A stretch of 64,000 nucleotides of DNA from the NCBI GenBank assembly GCA_009929485.1, contig SAAJ01000003.1, positions 62,001 through 126,000 on the forward strand, read 5' to 3'. This DNA comes from Negativicutes bacterium (lineage in GTDB: Bacteria > Bacillota > Negativicutes > Anaeromusales > Anaeromusaceae). This document shows positions 16,541-24,531 of this stretch, in pieces. The stretch's first letter is position 1; each line of letters starts with the position of its first letter. The notes beneath the pieces were generated by a model. The model searched no databases and was not told the DNA's origin. It saw only the letters and a list, made by a program, of their open reading frames with translations. Made by a program: the position numbers and the translations under genes.

Positions 16541-16572
16541 GAAAGAATATGCAATTATCTGCATATTCTTTC
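16541..16572. repeat. Perfect 13-bp inverted repeat
   Basis: GAAAGAATATGCA and its exact complement TGCATATTCTTTC, separated by 6 nt. No T run follows on the minus strand, so it does not look like the mutY terminator; an operator or cruciform for the long nifJ upstream region is possible. Confidence 0.55.
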
Positions 16573-16650
16573 ATGCACATCGTCAGTTTTTTCTGATTCT
16601 ATTTTCTGTTTCCTACATTATATATGTTTTTGTGCATCCGAGCTCAAAAT

Positions 16651-17703
16651 TTACTTTTCATCTTTTTTATTTTTTTCCAACCATTCAAAGATTTTCTGAT
16701 GCGGCCCCGCCCACAATACAGTCGCTAAGGCTTCTTCTCGTACTGCCAGCCCGCCAGATTTTGGCAGGTCTTTGACCGGCGCACATTCATAGATGGCCAT
16801 CTCCCAGCGACGATGGCTAAAAACATGTGATACCCTCCATAGCGGAAAAGCCGGCTGCAAAAGTTGCAACCCTCGCTCAGACAGCAGCTTGGCCGCTTCG
16901 TTCTCTGACGCCGCCTCTGCAGAAACAAACTGCCACATGCCAGCCAAAAGCCCGCGAGCAGGCCGTTTTTCCAAGAGATAACCATCCGCCCCTTTAGCCA
17001 GACCCACTGCCACATGTATGCACGTAGGAGGCTTTTTGGGCTTACGCACTGGTAAAATTCGTTCTTGCCCCTGCAAACGAGCCAAACAGTACGCCGTCAC
17101 CGGGCAGCCTTCGCAGCGCGGCGTTTCCGGAATACAAATAGCTGCGCCAAAATCCATCAACGCTTGGTTGAAGTCGCCAGGGCGCTTCGCCGGCAGCACG
17201 TCAGAAACCAGTTTGGCTACCATCTTTTTAGCCGCCGTTGTCTGCACCTCTTCCTGCAGCCCGTATAGGCGGCTGAAAACGCGCAGCACATTGCCATCTA
17301 CCGCAGGCACAGCCTGCTGATAAGCAATACTCAAAATAGCCCCAGCCGTATATTCACCAACCCCCGGCAACGCGCGCAAAGACTTTTCATCTTTAGGGAC
17401 TTCCCCGCCATATTGAGCCACCGTTTCCTTGGCGCCTTGCCATAAATTTCTCGCCCGCGAATAGTAACCAAGCCCTTGCCACTGCTGCAGCACTTCTTCT
17501 TCCGTAGCCGCCGCTAAATTTTCAATAGCCGGAAAGCGCTCTAAAAAGCGCCGATAATAGTCTTTCACCGCTTCTACTCTCGTTTGCTGCAGCATCACTT
17601 CCGAAACCCAGGTTCGATATGCATCCGTCTGCTCACGCCACGGAAGCTGGCGTTTATTCTCATCGTACCAGCCCAAAAGAAGTAACGGCCATTCTTTTTG
17701 CAT
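16651..17703 (-). CDS. mutY: Adenine DNA glycosylase MutY
   Basis: Removes adenine mispaired with 8-oxoguanine. 350 residues: catalytic Glu in SEVMLQQT (about 35), helix-hairpin-helix LPGVGEYTA (about 112-120), catalytic Asp136 in AVDGNVLRV, and the [4Fe-4S] cysteines 190, 197, 200 and 206 with C-X6-C-X2-C-X5-C spacing. A C-terminal Nudix-like domain (about 225-340) reads 8-oxoG. ATG at 17703 preferred, with AGGAGGGG just upstream; a TTG 30 nt earlier has no ribosome site. Confidence 0.95.
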   Translation of the reverse strand: MQKEWPLLLLGWYDENKRQLPWREQTDAYRTWVSEVMLQQTRVEAVKDYYRRFLERFPAIENLAAATEEEVLQQWQGLGYYSRARNLWQGAKETVAQYGGEVPKDEKSLRALPGVGEYTAGAILSIAYQQAVPAVDGNVLRVFSRLYGLQEEVQTTAAKKMVAKLVSDVLPAKRPGDFNQALMDFGAAICIPETPRCEGCPVTAYCLARLQGQERILPVRKPKKPPTCIHVAVGLAKGADGYLLEKRPARGLLAGMWQFVSAEAASENEAAKLLSERGLQLLQPAFPLWRVSHVFSHRRWEMAIYECAPVKDLPKSGGLAVREEALATVLWAGPHQKIFEWLEKNKKDEK

Positions 17704-17939
17704 AGCCCCTCCTAATTCGCTCTTTTCTCGCAAAAAATATCATTTTCAGGATAACAGCGCCTAAACCAGTCTATTAGTCCTAAAAAATAACCCATATTTA
17801 ACAATGACGCCACATTCCTTTGTTTATAATAAAAATAGCACATTTCTTTTATTGTAGCTTATTGGCCAAAAACGCGCCACTTACTCCAAACAAACCTGCG
17901 TTTTCAACGTGTTGGATGAAACAAGGAGCTGAGCAAACT

Positions 17940-19880
17940 ATGAACCGCAAAGTCCGCAAACTACTCCTCCACTTAGGCCGTTCCGTCAAGCGCTCGCGCT
18001 GGCAGGGCGTTCCCTCTACCCTGCTTTCGGCCTTTCCCTTCTCACGTCAGTTGCAGCCGCTAACAAGCACGCCAGTCTCCCGTCCAGTGTCTTCCCAGCC
18101 TTCAAATCTGGAATCAATACTACAAAGCCGTGCCATTACTACCCATTTTCAACCCATTGTCGATTTACGTACCGGCAGTATTATCGGCTATGAAGCGCTC
18201 AGCCGCGGTCCTCTTGACAGCCCCTTGCATTCGCCTGTGTCACTATTTCAAGCGGCTGACACAGAATCTCTGCTAACACAGCTGGAGGATTTATGCCTCG
18301 ACCAGGCCTTGGAAAATGCCGCCGTGCATCAGCTGGACGGTCTGCTCTTTCTCAATGTCAATCCCGTTACACTGGGAAAACACGCTAGAAATTTTTCCGC
18401 ATTTCTAAATCGTTTGCGCCAGCAACAGCTAGGACCGGCGCATATTGTCTTTGAATTAACAGAACGCACCGCCATTCAAGACTTTGACCTTTTTCGCGCT
18501 TCCATCTCCCGCTGCCGGCATCATCAGTTCACTATTGCCATTGATGATGCCGGCGCCGGCTATTCCAGCCTGCAGGCCATTGCAGAATTGCAGCCTGAAT
18601 ATATAAAAATTGATCGTTCGCTCATTCAAAATATACAAGAAAGCAATTTAAAAAAAGCCCTGTTATCAGCGCTTGTCGATTGCGGCCATGCCATCCATGC
18701 AAAGTTAATTGCCGAAGGCATTGAAACGTCTGCGGAGCTGGCAGAGATCATTCGCCTAGGCGTAGACTACGGCCAAGGATTTTTTCTGGCTCGTCCAGCA
18801 ACTCCGCCGCCCCCGTTAGCGCCAGAATGCCCCCAAGCGATCCAGGTTCTCCAAGCTCAGCGGCATCAGGAACAAACCCTTTCGAAAACCTTCGGCCTTA
18901 CCATTGGCGATATTGCCCAATATTGCCCGAGCGTCAGCGCCGCCACGCTTGTTTGCGACCTGGAAGACTACCTCCACGACGAAACCATCCCAGGCATTGT
19001 GATCACCGAAAACGAAACACCCCAAGGTCTATTGATGAAAAACCGCCTATATTCGCAGCTCGGCACCCAGTTCGGTATTTCTCTTTACTACCAGCGCCCG
19101 GTGGAACGCATTATGGATCGCCAACCGCTTGTAGTCAGTGCCGATCTGCCATTAGAAGCCGTTTCCCAAATCGCTATGAGCCGCCATGCCGACCATCTTT
19201 ACGACCTGATTATTGTCGTCAAAGACGGCGCGCTGCACGGCGTGGTATCCATCATTCATTTGCTGAAAAACGTCACCAACTTGCAAATTCGCCGCGCTTT
19301 CAACGCCAATCCGCTCACAGGGCTGCCAGGAAATTTAATCATTGAAGAACGCCTAAAAAACCTCATTGCAGAAAAGAACGCCTTTGCCGTTCTCTACATT
19401 GATTTGGATAATTTCAAAGCCTTCAATGACAAATACGGCTTTGAACGAGGCGACCAGGCTCTTTTGCACACCGCCCGCCTCCTCAGCTCCTGTTTGGCCG
19501 AGCATTGCGCCTCTTCAAGCCGCGATTTCCTCGGCCACATCGGCGGCGACGATTTCGTCATCATTACGACTCAGGAAAATGCGCTTTCTCTCTGCCAGAC
19601 CATCTGCTGTCAATTCGACCAGGAGGTCAATTCACTCTACCTGCCGGAAGACCTGCAGCAACAACATATACGCGTCCTCAACCGCAAAGGAGAAGAAGAA
19701 GTATTCCCCCTCATGAGTTTATCCATCGCGGTAGTTCATAATCAACAGGAAACCTTCGGCAACTATCTGGAAATTTCCGAACTTGCGGCTAGTCTAAAAA
19801 AGAAAGCCAAAGAAATGCCCGGTTCTTCGTGGTGCGCGGATCGTCGAACCGCTGCACCGCTGCAAGCCGCCACCTCCTGA
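17940..19880 (+). CDS. EAL-CBS-GGDEF cyclic-di-GMP signalling protein
   Basis: Domains in order: basic N-terminal segment, EAL phosphodiesterase (about 60-300), paired CBS-like region (about 330-460, with PVERIMDRQPLVVSADLPLEAVSQIA), then GGDEF (about 475-640). The EAL residues needed for c-di-GMP hydrolysis are present: YEALSRG, FLNVNP, FELTER, IDDAGAGYSS, IKIDRSL and AEGIET. The GGDEF signature is GGDDF, so cyclase activity is doubtful. No membrane segment is evident after the chosen start; the frame is open further upstream to 17820 with weak start signals. A TATAAT lies at 17825-17830. Confidence 0.9.
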   Translation: MNRKVRKLLLHLGRSVKRSRWQGVPSTLLSAFPFSRQLQPLTSTPVSRPVSSQPSNLESILQSRAITTHFQPIVDLRTGSIIGYEALSRGPLDSPLHSPVSLFQAADTESLLTQLEDLCLDQALENAAVHQLDGLLFLNVNPVTLGKHARNFSAFLNRLRQQQLGPAHIVFELTERTAIQDFDLFRASISRCRHHQFTIAIDDAGAGYSSLQAIAELQPEYIKIDRSLIQNIQESNLKKALLSALVDCGHAIHAKLIAEGIETSAELAEIIRLGVDYGQGFFLARPATPPPPLAPECPQAIQVLQAQRHQEQTLSKTFGLTIGDIAQYCPSVSAATLVCDLEDYLHDETIPGIVITENETPQGLLMKNRLYSQLGTQFGISLYYQRPVERIMDRQPLVVSADLPLEAVSQIAMSRHADHLYDLIIVVKDGALHGVVSIIHLLKNVTNLQIRRAFNANPLTGLPGNLIIEERLKNLIAEKNAFAVLYIDLDNFKAFNDKYGFERGDQALLHTARLLSSCLAEHCASSSRDFLGHIGGDDFVIITTQENALSLCQTICCQFDQEVNSLYLPEDLQQQHIRVLNRKGEEEVFPLMSLSIAVVHNQQETFGNYLEISELAASLKKKAKEMPGSSWCADRRTAAPLQAATS

Positions 19881-19901
19881 CTTTCTGGCAATCATTTCTC
19901 T

Positions 19902-20546
19902 TTATTTTTTCGTATGACCCTGTTCCCAAATCTGCCGCAGCTTGCGAGCCGCGCCGCCAATATCCTCTGCTCCCAAAATAGCGGATACCACAGCCGCTCC
20001 AGCTAAGCCGCTTTGACGAACTTCCTGCAAGTTGCCTGCAGCAATGCCGCCAATGCCAACGGCGGGAATACGCAATACCTCTCTTATGGCCTGCACGTCC
20101 GCCCACGACAATTGCTGTACGTCTTTTTTAGTGGACGTAGGAAACAAACTCCCAATGCCTACATAGTCAGCCCCGCCTTCTTGCGCAACGACCGCTTCCG
20201 CCACCGAGTGCACAGACACGCCAATAAGGGCCTCTTGCCCCAACTGGCGCCGGGCAATGGACAAGGGCAAATCTTCCTGCCCCACATGCAGGCCATCTGC
20301 GCCAACAGCCAGGGCAATATCCAAACGGTCATTGATAATTAAAGGAACCTCCAGCTTTCGAGTCACTTCCCGCACCGCCAAGGCTTCTTCGTAGAAAAAT
20401 CGGCTTGAGGCATCTTTTTCCCTCAATTGCACCAAGGTCGCGCCATTCCGGCAAGCTTCCTCCACACAAGCCGCTAAAGTTCTCCCCTGCAAAAAACTGC
20501 GATCCGTTACTAAATATAAAGTATAGTCAATCTGACTCTTTTTCAT
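19902..20546 (-). CDS. thiE: Thiamine-phosphate synthase ThiE
   Basis: Joins HMP-PP and thiazole phosphate to thiamine phosphate. 214 residues, TIM barrel with LREKDAS, PLIINDRLDIALAVGADGLHVGQEDLP, IGVSVHSVAEA and DYVGIGSLFPTSTKKD, and a closing AVGIGGI. Overlaps the end of the upstream UPF0174 gene by 20 nt, so translated from within it. No TPP riboswitch is seen here, unlike at thiC. Convergent with the EAL-CBS-GGDEF gene, only 21 nt apart. Confidence 0.95.
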   Translation of the reverse strand: MKKSQIDYTLYLVTDRSFLQGRTLAACVEEACRNGATLVQLREKDASSRFFYEEALAVREVTRKLEVPLIINDRLDIALAVGADGLHVGQEDLPLSIARRQLGQEALIGVSVHSVAEAVVAQEGGADYVGIGSLFPTSTKKDVQQLSWADVQAIREVLRIPAVGIGGIAAGNLQEVRQSGLAGAAVVSAILGAEDIGGAARKLRQIWEQGHTKK

Positions 20547-21237
20547 GCTGTTTTACACGCTCCCCTTTTCCTGCTTCTTTCCCACGGCGCGCTTTTTCAC
20601 GCAAATAAGCAATTTGCACTACCGTCGGTATGGTTTTGCGGTAAGCCGGTCCCGCCAAATCCCAGCCAACTACCAAAGCGCCCAGCGCCAACCCCAAAGG
20701 ACCAAGCCAAGCTGCCGCCACGCCCTCTCCCAGCAGACCGGCGCCAGCCTCGCGAGCAAAAGCAGTCGCTACAAGGCGAGCCACATTCCAGCTCACCAAA
20801 TACCCTACTGCCGGCAAGAAATGCCGCAAAGTCCCTTCTAAAAACAGCCGTTCCACATCCTCTGCGTTAGCGCCTTCCTTCGCCAGCAGCTGCCGCAAAG
20901 GCTCCTTTTCATCCAAGGACAATTGTTCTACCGCCTGATGAAAGACCTGCAGATAAATGCGCTGTTCCAGTTCAGCTTCTGTTTCTTCTTCCGTCCAGGA
21001 AATTTGCAGCGTCTTGGCTACGTCCCGAACTAATTGCAAATACGAAGGCATGCCTGAAAAATGCCGTTTCACATCATGACTGCCATGCTGCAAAATGGCC
21101 GCCACCAACTCTTCCGGCAGTGCTTCCGGAGCTTCGGGCAGATTATATTCCCGCAAGACAGCCAAATCAGCCGCCTCTGTTTCTTGCAATAACGCCAGCA
21201 GCCTGGCGTTGGATAACTCCATTTCATCCCGTTTCAT
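20527..21237 (-). CDS. UPF0174 (YaaW-like) family protein
   Basis: About 236 residues of unknown function. The C-terminal pattern, a hydrophobic glycine-rich stretch (GLLGEGVAAAWLGPLGLALGALVVG region) followed by AYRKTIPTVVQIAYLREKA, is the signature I recall from E. coli YaaW. The N-terminal two thirds is Glu/Leu-rich and helical. It ends with a basic, charged tail. Start at 21237 has AGGAGG 7 nt upstream. It is co-transcribed with thiE, a link I cannot explain. Confidence 0.75.
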   Translation of the reverse strand: MKRDEMELSNARLLALLQETEAADLAVLREYNLPEAPEALPEELVAAILQHGSHDVKRHFSGMPSYLQLVRDVAKTLQISWTEEETEAELEQRIYLQVFHQAVEQLSLDEKEPLRQLLAKEGANAEDVERLFLEGTLRHFLPAVGYLVSWNVARLVATAFAREAGAGLLGEGVAAAWLGPLGLALGALVVGWDLAGPAYRKTIPTVVQIAYLREKARRGKEAGKGERVKQHEKESD

Positions 21238-21319
21238 ACGCACCCCTCCTTTGCAGTATCATTCGCGATTTCACTTAGACTTTCCTGCCCTATTGCACGC
21301 TAAAAGCTACGGTCAAAAA

Positions 21320-21483
21320 TGAACGAGGAGTGGAGTGAGTAAAGCGAGGAAACGACTGAGGCTGCGGTGGCAATGATTGTATTTGAGACTTTTATTGGCG
21401 CAAGACGGTCCACAGGACGAAAAAGCTAGCTAAGGCAGATACGGTTACAGTTATGCCGCCGTTTATGCAGAAGCTCCTAGCCC
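21320..21483 (+). repeat. Purine-rich repeat copy 4 with tail block
   Basis: A degraded unit at 21320-21360 (GAACGAGGAGTGGAGTGAG) is followed about 95 nt later by a block at 21456-21483 that matches 9323-9350 at about 22 of 28 bases, centred on TATGCAGAAGC. Order and orientation are the same as at 9.2 kb. Fills most of a 350-bp gap without genes. Confidence 0.45.
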
Positions 21484-21535
21484 TTGATATCCCTAGGTTT
21501 TTCAGCCGTAAAAACTTATAAATTCTGTTATAGGG

Positions 21536-21573
21536 AAAAAGTGGGGGAACCTTGCTATACAAGGTTCCCCCAC
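21536..21573 (-). terminator. Terminator after the LarA-family gene
   Basis: A perfect 14-bp stem (GTGGGGGAACCTTG) with a 5-nt loop, followed on the minus strand by TTTTTCCC. Confidence 0.9.
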
Positions 21574-21588
21574 CTCTTGAAGGTCTGC

Positions 21589-22887
21589 TTATTTTTTCAG
21601 AACCGGCACCGTATTGGCCCCATGTTCCATCACCGTAACCGTAAAGTCGTCACGACCAATTTTTTCCTTCGCAATGGCCATAGCTTCTGCCGCGCTTGTC
21701 GCCGGAATAATGCCGCCGGCATTATTCATGAAATCTACATTGTTAGGATGCGTCACGATAATCAAGGAAACCTGTTTGGCAATATTAGCCAGTTTAAACG
21801 CTACATAACCAGGAATGGTAAAACGTTCCCGCAATGCCAGTTCAAATTCATGAATATCTTTGTGTTTGAACCAGCCGCTGAATTCCGGCGGTTCCGTAAT
21901 ATCGCGGCATTCTAAGAAGCAAATGATAACGCCCCCTGGTTTTACCGCCATGAATGCATTATCGATGGTTTTAGAACCTTGGTAAAGGTTGATATCTTTA
22001 GGATAACCGCCGGCGGAAGCCAATACCAAGTCCGCTTTAGCCTCAATCGGAATCCCAAAGATTTCTTCCACCGTTTTGGTTCCTTCACGCCAAGCACTGC
22101 GCCAGTTTCCAGCTACAAAGCGGGCAAATTTCCCTTCCGGCGTAAACACAGCGTTAAGCAAAAAGGCGGGTTTCAACAATTCTGCATGTTCTTCCATATC
22201 CAGGTGCATAGGGTTTCCTTCCAGCTTGCCGGACACGCAGTCCGGGCTGATCCCCTTGCCCACTACTTCGTTCAAGGCGATGCAGTGATTGCTTTGGATG
22301 GCTTCCCAACTGCTGACGCCAGGCATAACCGATTTGCGTCCGCCGCCAAAGCCGGCCATTAGATGGTATACGATGCCGCCGGTCAAAATCACTTTGTCCG
22401 CAGCTGCAACCAGCTTGTTCATATACGCTTTAACGCCGCGGCTCGTAGTCCCCATATAAGTAAGCTTTTCTGAGTCGCTCGCTTCATGCTGATGAATACG
22501 AACACGCCGGCAAACTTCCTCGCCGCAAACACTGCGGTCTTCTTCCGGCGTATGCGGGCGATGGCTGCCCAGAGCAACCACAATGTCAATATCCGCGTCC
22601 GGCACGCCAGCCTCGTTCAGTTCGTTCAACAAAGTCGGTAAAAATTGGTCAAATTTCGTCCAAGCACGCGTGACGTCGCTGACAATAACAGCTACTTTTT
22701 CACCCGCTTTGACCACTTCTTTAAGCGGCGGCGAATCAATCGGATTGCGCAATACTTCCTGTACTGCCGCATTGACATCCGTAATCGCCGGAGCGGCCTT
22801 GCCTTCAATGACATGCAAGACCTGCTGCGCCGGCACCTGGACCTGCACCTGTTGATCGCCCAGTCCAAAGGTAAATGTTTTTTCCAT
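21589..22887 (-). CDS. LarA-family 2-hydroxyacid racemase/epimerase
   Basis: Member of the nickel-pincer-nucleotide racemase family, about 432 residues. Visible: SDVTRAWTKFDQFLP, the histidine-containing ALGSHRPHTPEE, GIVYHLMAGFGGGRKSVMPG (containing the lysine position to which the pincer cofactor is attached in LarA), and SAGGYPKDINLYQGSKTID. The family includes lactate, malate and phenyllactate racemases and sugar-acid epimerases. An ACS-type transporter lies just upstream, which favours a sugar acid over lactate, but this is inference. No larB, larC or larE cofactor genes are in the window. Start chosen at MEKTFTF behind AAAGGAGG. Confidence 0.85.
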   Translation of the reverse strand: MEKTFTFGLGDQQVQVQVPAQQVLHVIEGKAAPAITDVNAAVQEVLRNPIDSPPLKEVVKAGEKVAVIVSDVTRAWTKFDQFLPTLLNELNEAGVPDADIDIVVALGSHRPHTPEEDRSVCGEEVCRRVRIHQHEASDSEKLTYMGTTSRGVKAYMNKLVAAADKVILTGGIVYHLMAGFGGGRKSVMPGVSSWEAIQSNHCIALNEVVGKGISPDCVSGKLEGNPMHLDMEEHAELLKPAFLLNAVFTPEGKFARFVAGNWRSAWREGTKTVEEIFGIPIEAKADLVLASAGGYPKDINLYQGSKTIDNAFMAVKPGGVIICFLECRDITEPPEFSGWFKHKDIHEFELALRERFTIPGYVAFKLANIAKQVSLIIVTHPNNVDFMNNAGGIIPATSAAEAMAIAKEKIGRDDFTVTVMEHGANTVPVLKK

Positions 22888-23076
22888 AATACTAAGAGCC
22901 TCCTTTAGTTTCCCAGCCGCACCAAGCAGGTTCCCCCGCCGGATAAGCGCCGGAAAAGCCGGAAGCATATCGCTCCGGCTCCTCCCGCCAATCTTTATTC
23001 CTATCGTGTGAATGCAGCGGTTCTGGTTTTATTGTCTTTCGTATTCGCCGCTGTTCTGGACATTTCCTGCAAAAAT

Positions 23077-24336
23077 TTACCCAGCCTGCTTTTCTGCAAT
23101 ATTTTGAATGCTTTGATCCGGCTTAACCATAATCCAAGCAGCAACACCAACCAGCGCCGTTAAGGACGTGAAAGTAATGGCCGCTTGCCAGCCATAGGTT
23201 GTCGCAATCCAAGCCGTCACAATCGGCGCCAAGACGCCGCCAACATTACCCCAGAAGTTCATCCAGCCGGCAACCGAACCGGCATAGGCGCCGCCAATAT
23301 CATGGCAAGCCGCCCAAGAGGCATTAAAGGTAAAGCCCAACGACCCCAAAGAAACGGTCAACCAAAGTACGTTCTGCCACGGCTCGCCGGCAGTAGCTGC
23401 AAAATACAAGGTTACACAGCACACCAGCAGCCCTGCAATGCCAAAAACAGTCCTGGCCTTGTTTTTGGAAACCCCAGCAGCAACCATGCGGTCACTGATG
23501 TAGCCCGCCAGGAACGTCAAGCCGCAAAGCATGGCCCAAGGCAACGCAGCTGCCCAGCCCATTTTTTGCAGGGAAAATTTCTGCGCCTCCATCAAATACA
23601 AAGGCAGCCATGCCAAGAAAACAAACATAATGTAGTCCGTAATAAAATATTGAATCCCAATGGCCCAAAACTGACGGGAACGCATAAAAGCGCTCCAAGG
23701 AGCCATTTTCTTGCCGCCAGCCACAGCACCCGCTTCAATATATTCCTTCTCTGCCGCATTAACCAAAGGACTCTGCCCTGGCTTTTCTTTCACATAACGA
23801 TACCAAAGGAAAGCCACAAGAACGCCTACAACGCCAAAGATAAAGAATACCGACCGCCAGCCCAACGCCAGCATTAAGGCCACCGTAATAGCCGGTCCAA
23901 ACACAGGGCCAATAAAAGAACCGCTCAAGAGAAATGAAGAAGCTCTGGCTTTTTCCCCCGAAGGAAACCACCGGCCAATGAAATTATTAAACGCCGGATA
24001 CACCGGCCCTTCGCCCATGCCGAAGAGACAGCGAACCGTCGCCAAACCAGCGAAAGAAGACGGAACCGCCGTCAAAGCAGTAAACACGGACCACCACAGC
24101 ACCGAACCGGACACAACGCGGCGATGTCCAAAGTATTCCGCCAGCATGCCCCCTGGAATCTGCATCAGCGCATAGCCAGCAAAAAAAGCGGTCTGGAGCC
24201 AGCCGATCTCCATTTTTCCATACCCAAACTCCTTCATAATTTCCGGTGTGGCCACAGAAAAGTTAACTCGGTCCATATAGGACACAAAGCTAACAAGAAA
24301 CATCAGCCATGCAAACCACCAGCGTGTTTTTGTCAT
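23077..24336 (-). CDS. MFS transporter, anion:cation symporter (ACS) family
   Basis: Twelve-helix permease of about 419 residues. The N terminus (MTKTRWWFAWLMFLVSFVSYMDRVNFS) with YMDRVN, the loop-2 stretch GGMLAEYFGHRRVV, GMGEGPVYPAFNNFIGRWF and YRYVKEKPGQSP are typical of the hexuronate/galactonate/glucarate branch. The likely substrate is a sugar acid or similar organic anion. Start at 24336 follows a GGAAG/GTGGAG site; the longer frame has none. Forms a unit with the racemase 189 nt downstream. Confidence 0.88.
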   Translation of the reverse strand: MTKTRWWFAWLMFLVSFVSYMDRVNFSVATPEIMKEFGYGKMEIGWLQTAFFAGYALMQIPGGMLAEYFGHRRVVSGSVLWWSVFTALTAVPSSFAGLATVRCLFGMGEGPVYPAFNNFIGRWFPSGEKARASSFLLSGSFIGPVFGPAITVALMLALGWRSVFFIFGVVGVLVAFLWYRYVKEKPGQSPLVNAAEKEYIEAGAVAGGKKMAPWSAFMRSRQFWAIGIQYFITDYIMFVFLAWLPLYLMEAQKFSLQKMGWAAALPWAMLCGLTFLAGYISDRMVAAGVSKNKARTVFGIAGLLVCCVTLYFAATAGEPWQNVLWLTVSLGSLGFTFNASWAACHDIGGAYAGSVAGWMNFWGNVGGVLAPIVTAWIATTYGWQAAITFTSLTALVGVAAWIMVKPDQSIQNIAEKQAG

Positions 24337-24361
24337 TGCTCCACTTCCTTTTCTTTGCTTT

Positions 24362-24371
24362 TTGTATACAA
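24362..24371. promoter_or_regulatory. TTGTATACAA palindrome, possible GntR-type operator
   Basis: A perfect 10-bp palindrome about 12 nt downstream of the -10 box of the transporter-racemase promoter. This form is typical of FadR-subfamily GntR operators. No GntR gene is in the window. Confidence 0.35.
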
Positions 24372-24382
24372 TAATTATTGCA

Positions 24383-24411
24383 ATTTTATTCCAACCGCTC
24401 CATTTTGTCAA
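24383..24411 (-). promoter_or_regulatory. Promoter of the transporter-racemase unit
   Basis: Minus strand: TTGACA, 17-bp spacer, TAAAAT. Confidence 0.8.
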
Positions 24412-24470
24412 TTCATTTTTACAACATTACACTAACCAGCAACGCTTAGTTTTCTAAAAAAAGACAAAAG

Positions 24471-24511
24471 AAAACAGCAGTCTCAGTTTTAGCCGCCGAG
24501 ACTGCTGTTTT
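24471..24511 (-). terminator. Terminator after clpB
   Basis: A perfect 14-bp stem (AAAACAGCAGTCTC) with a 13-nt loop; CTTTTGTCTTTTTTT follows on the minus strand. Confidence 0.88.
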
Positions 24512-24531
24512 CACTTAATTAGCGCGTATAC

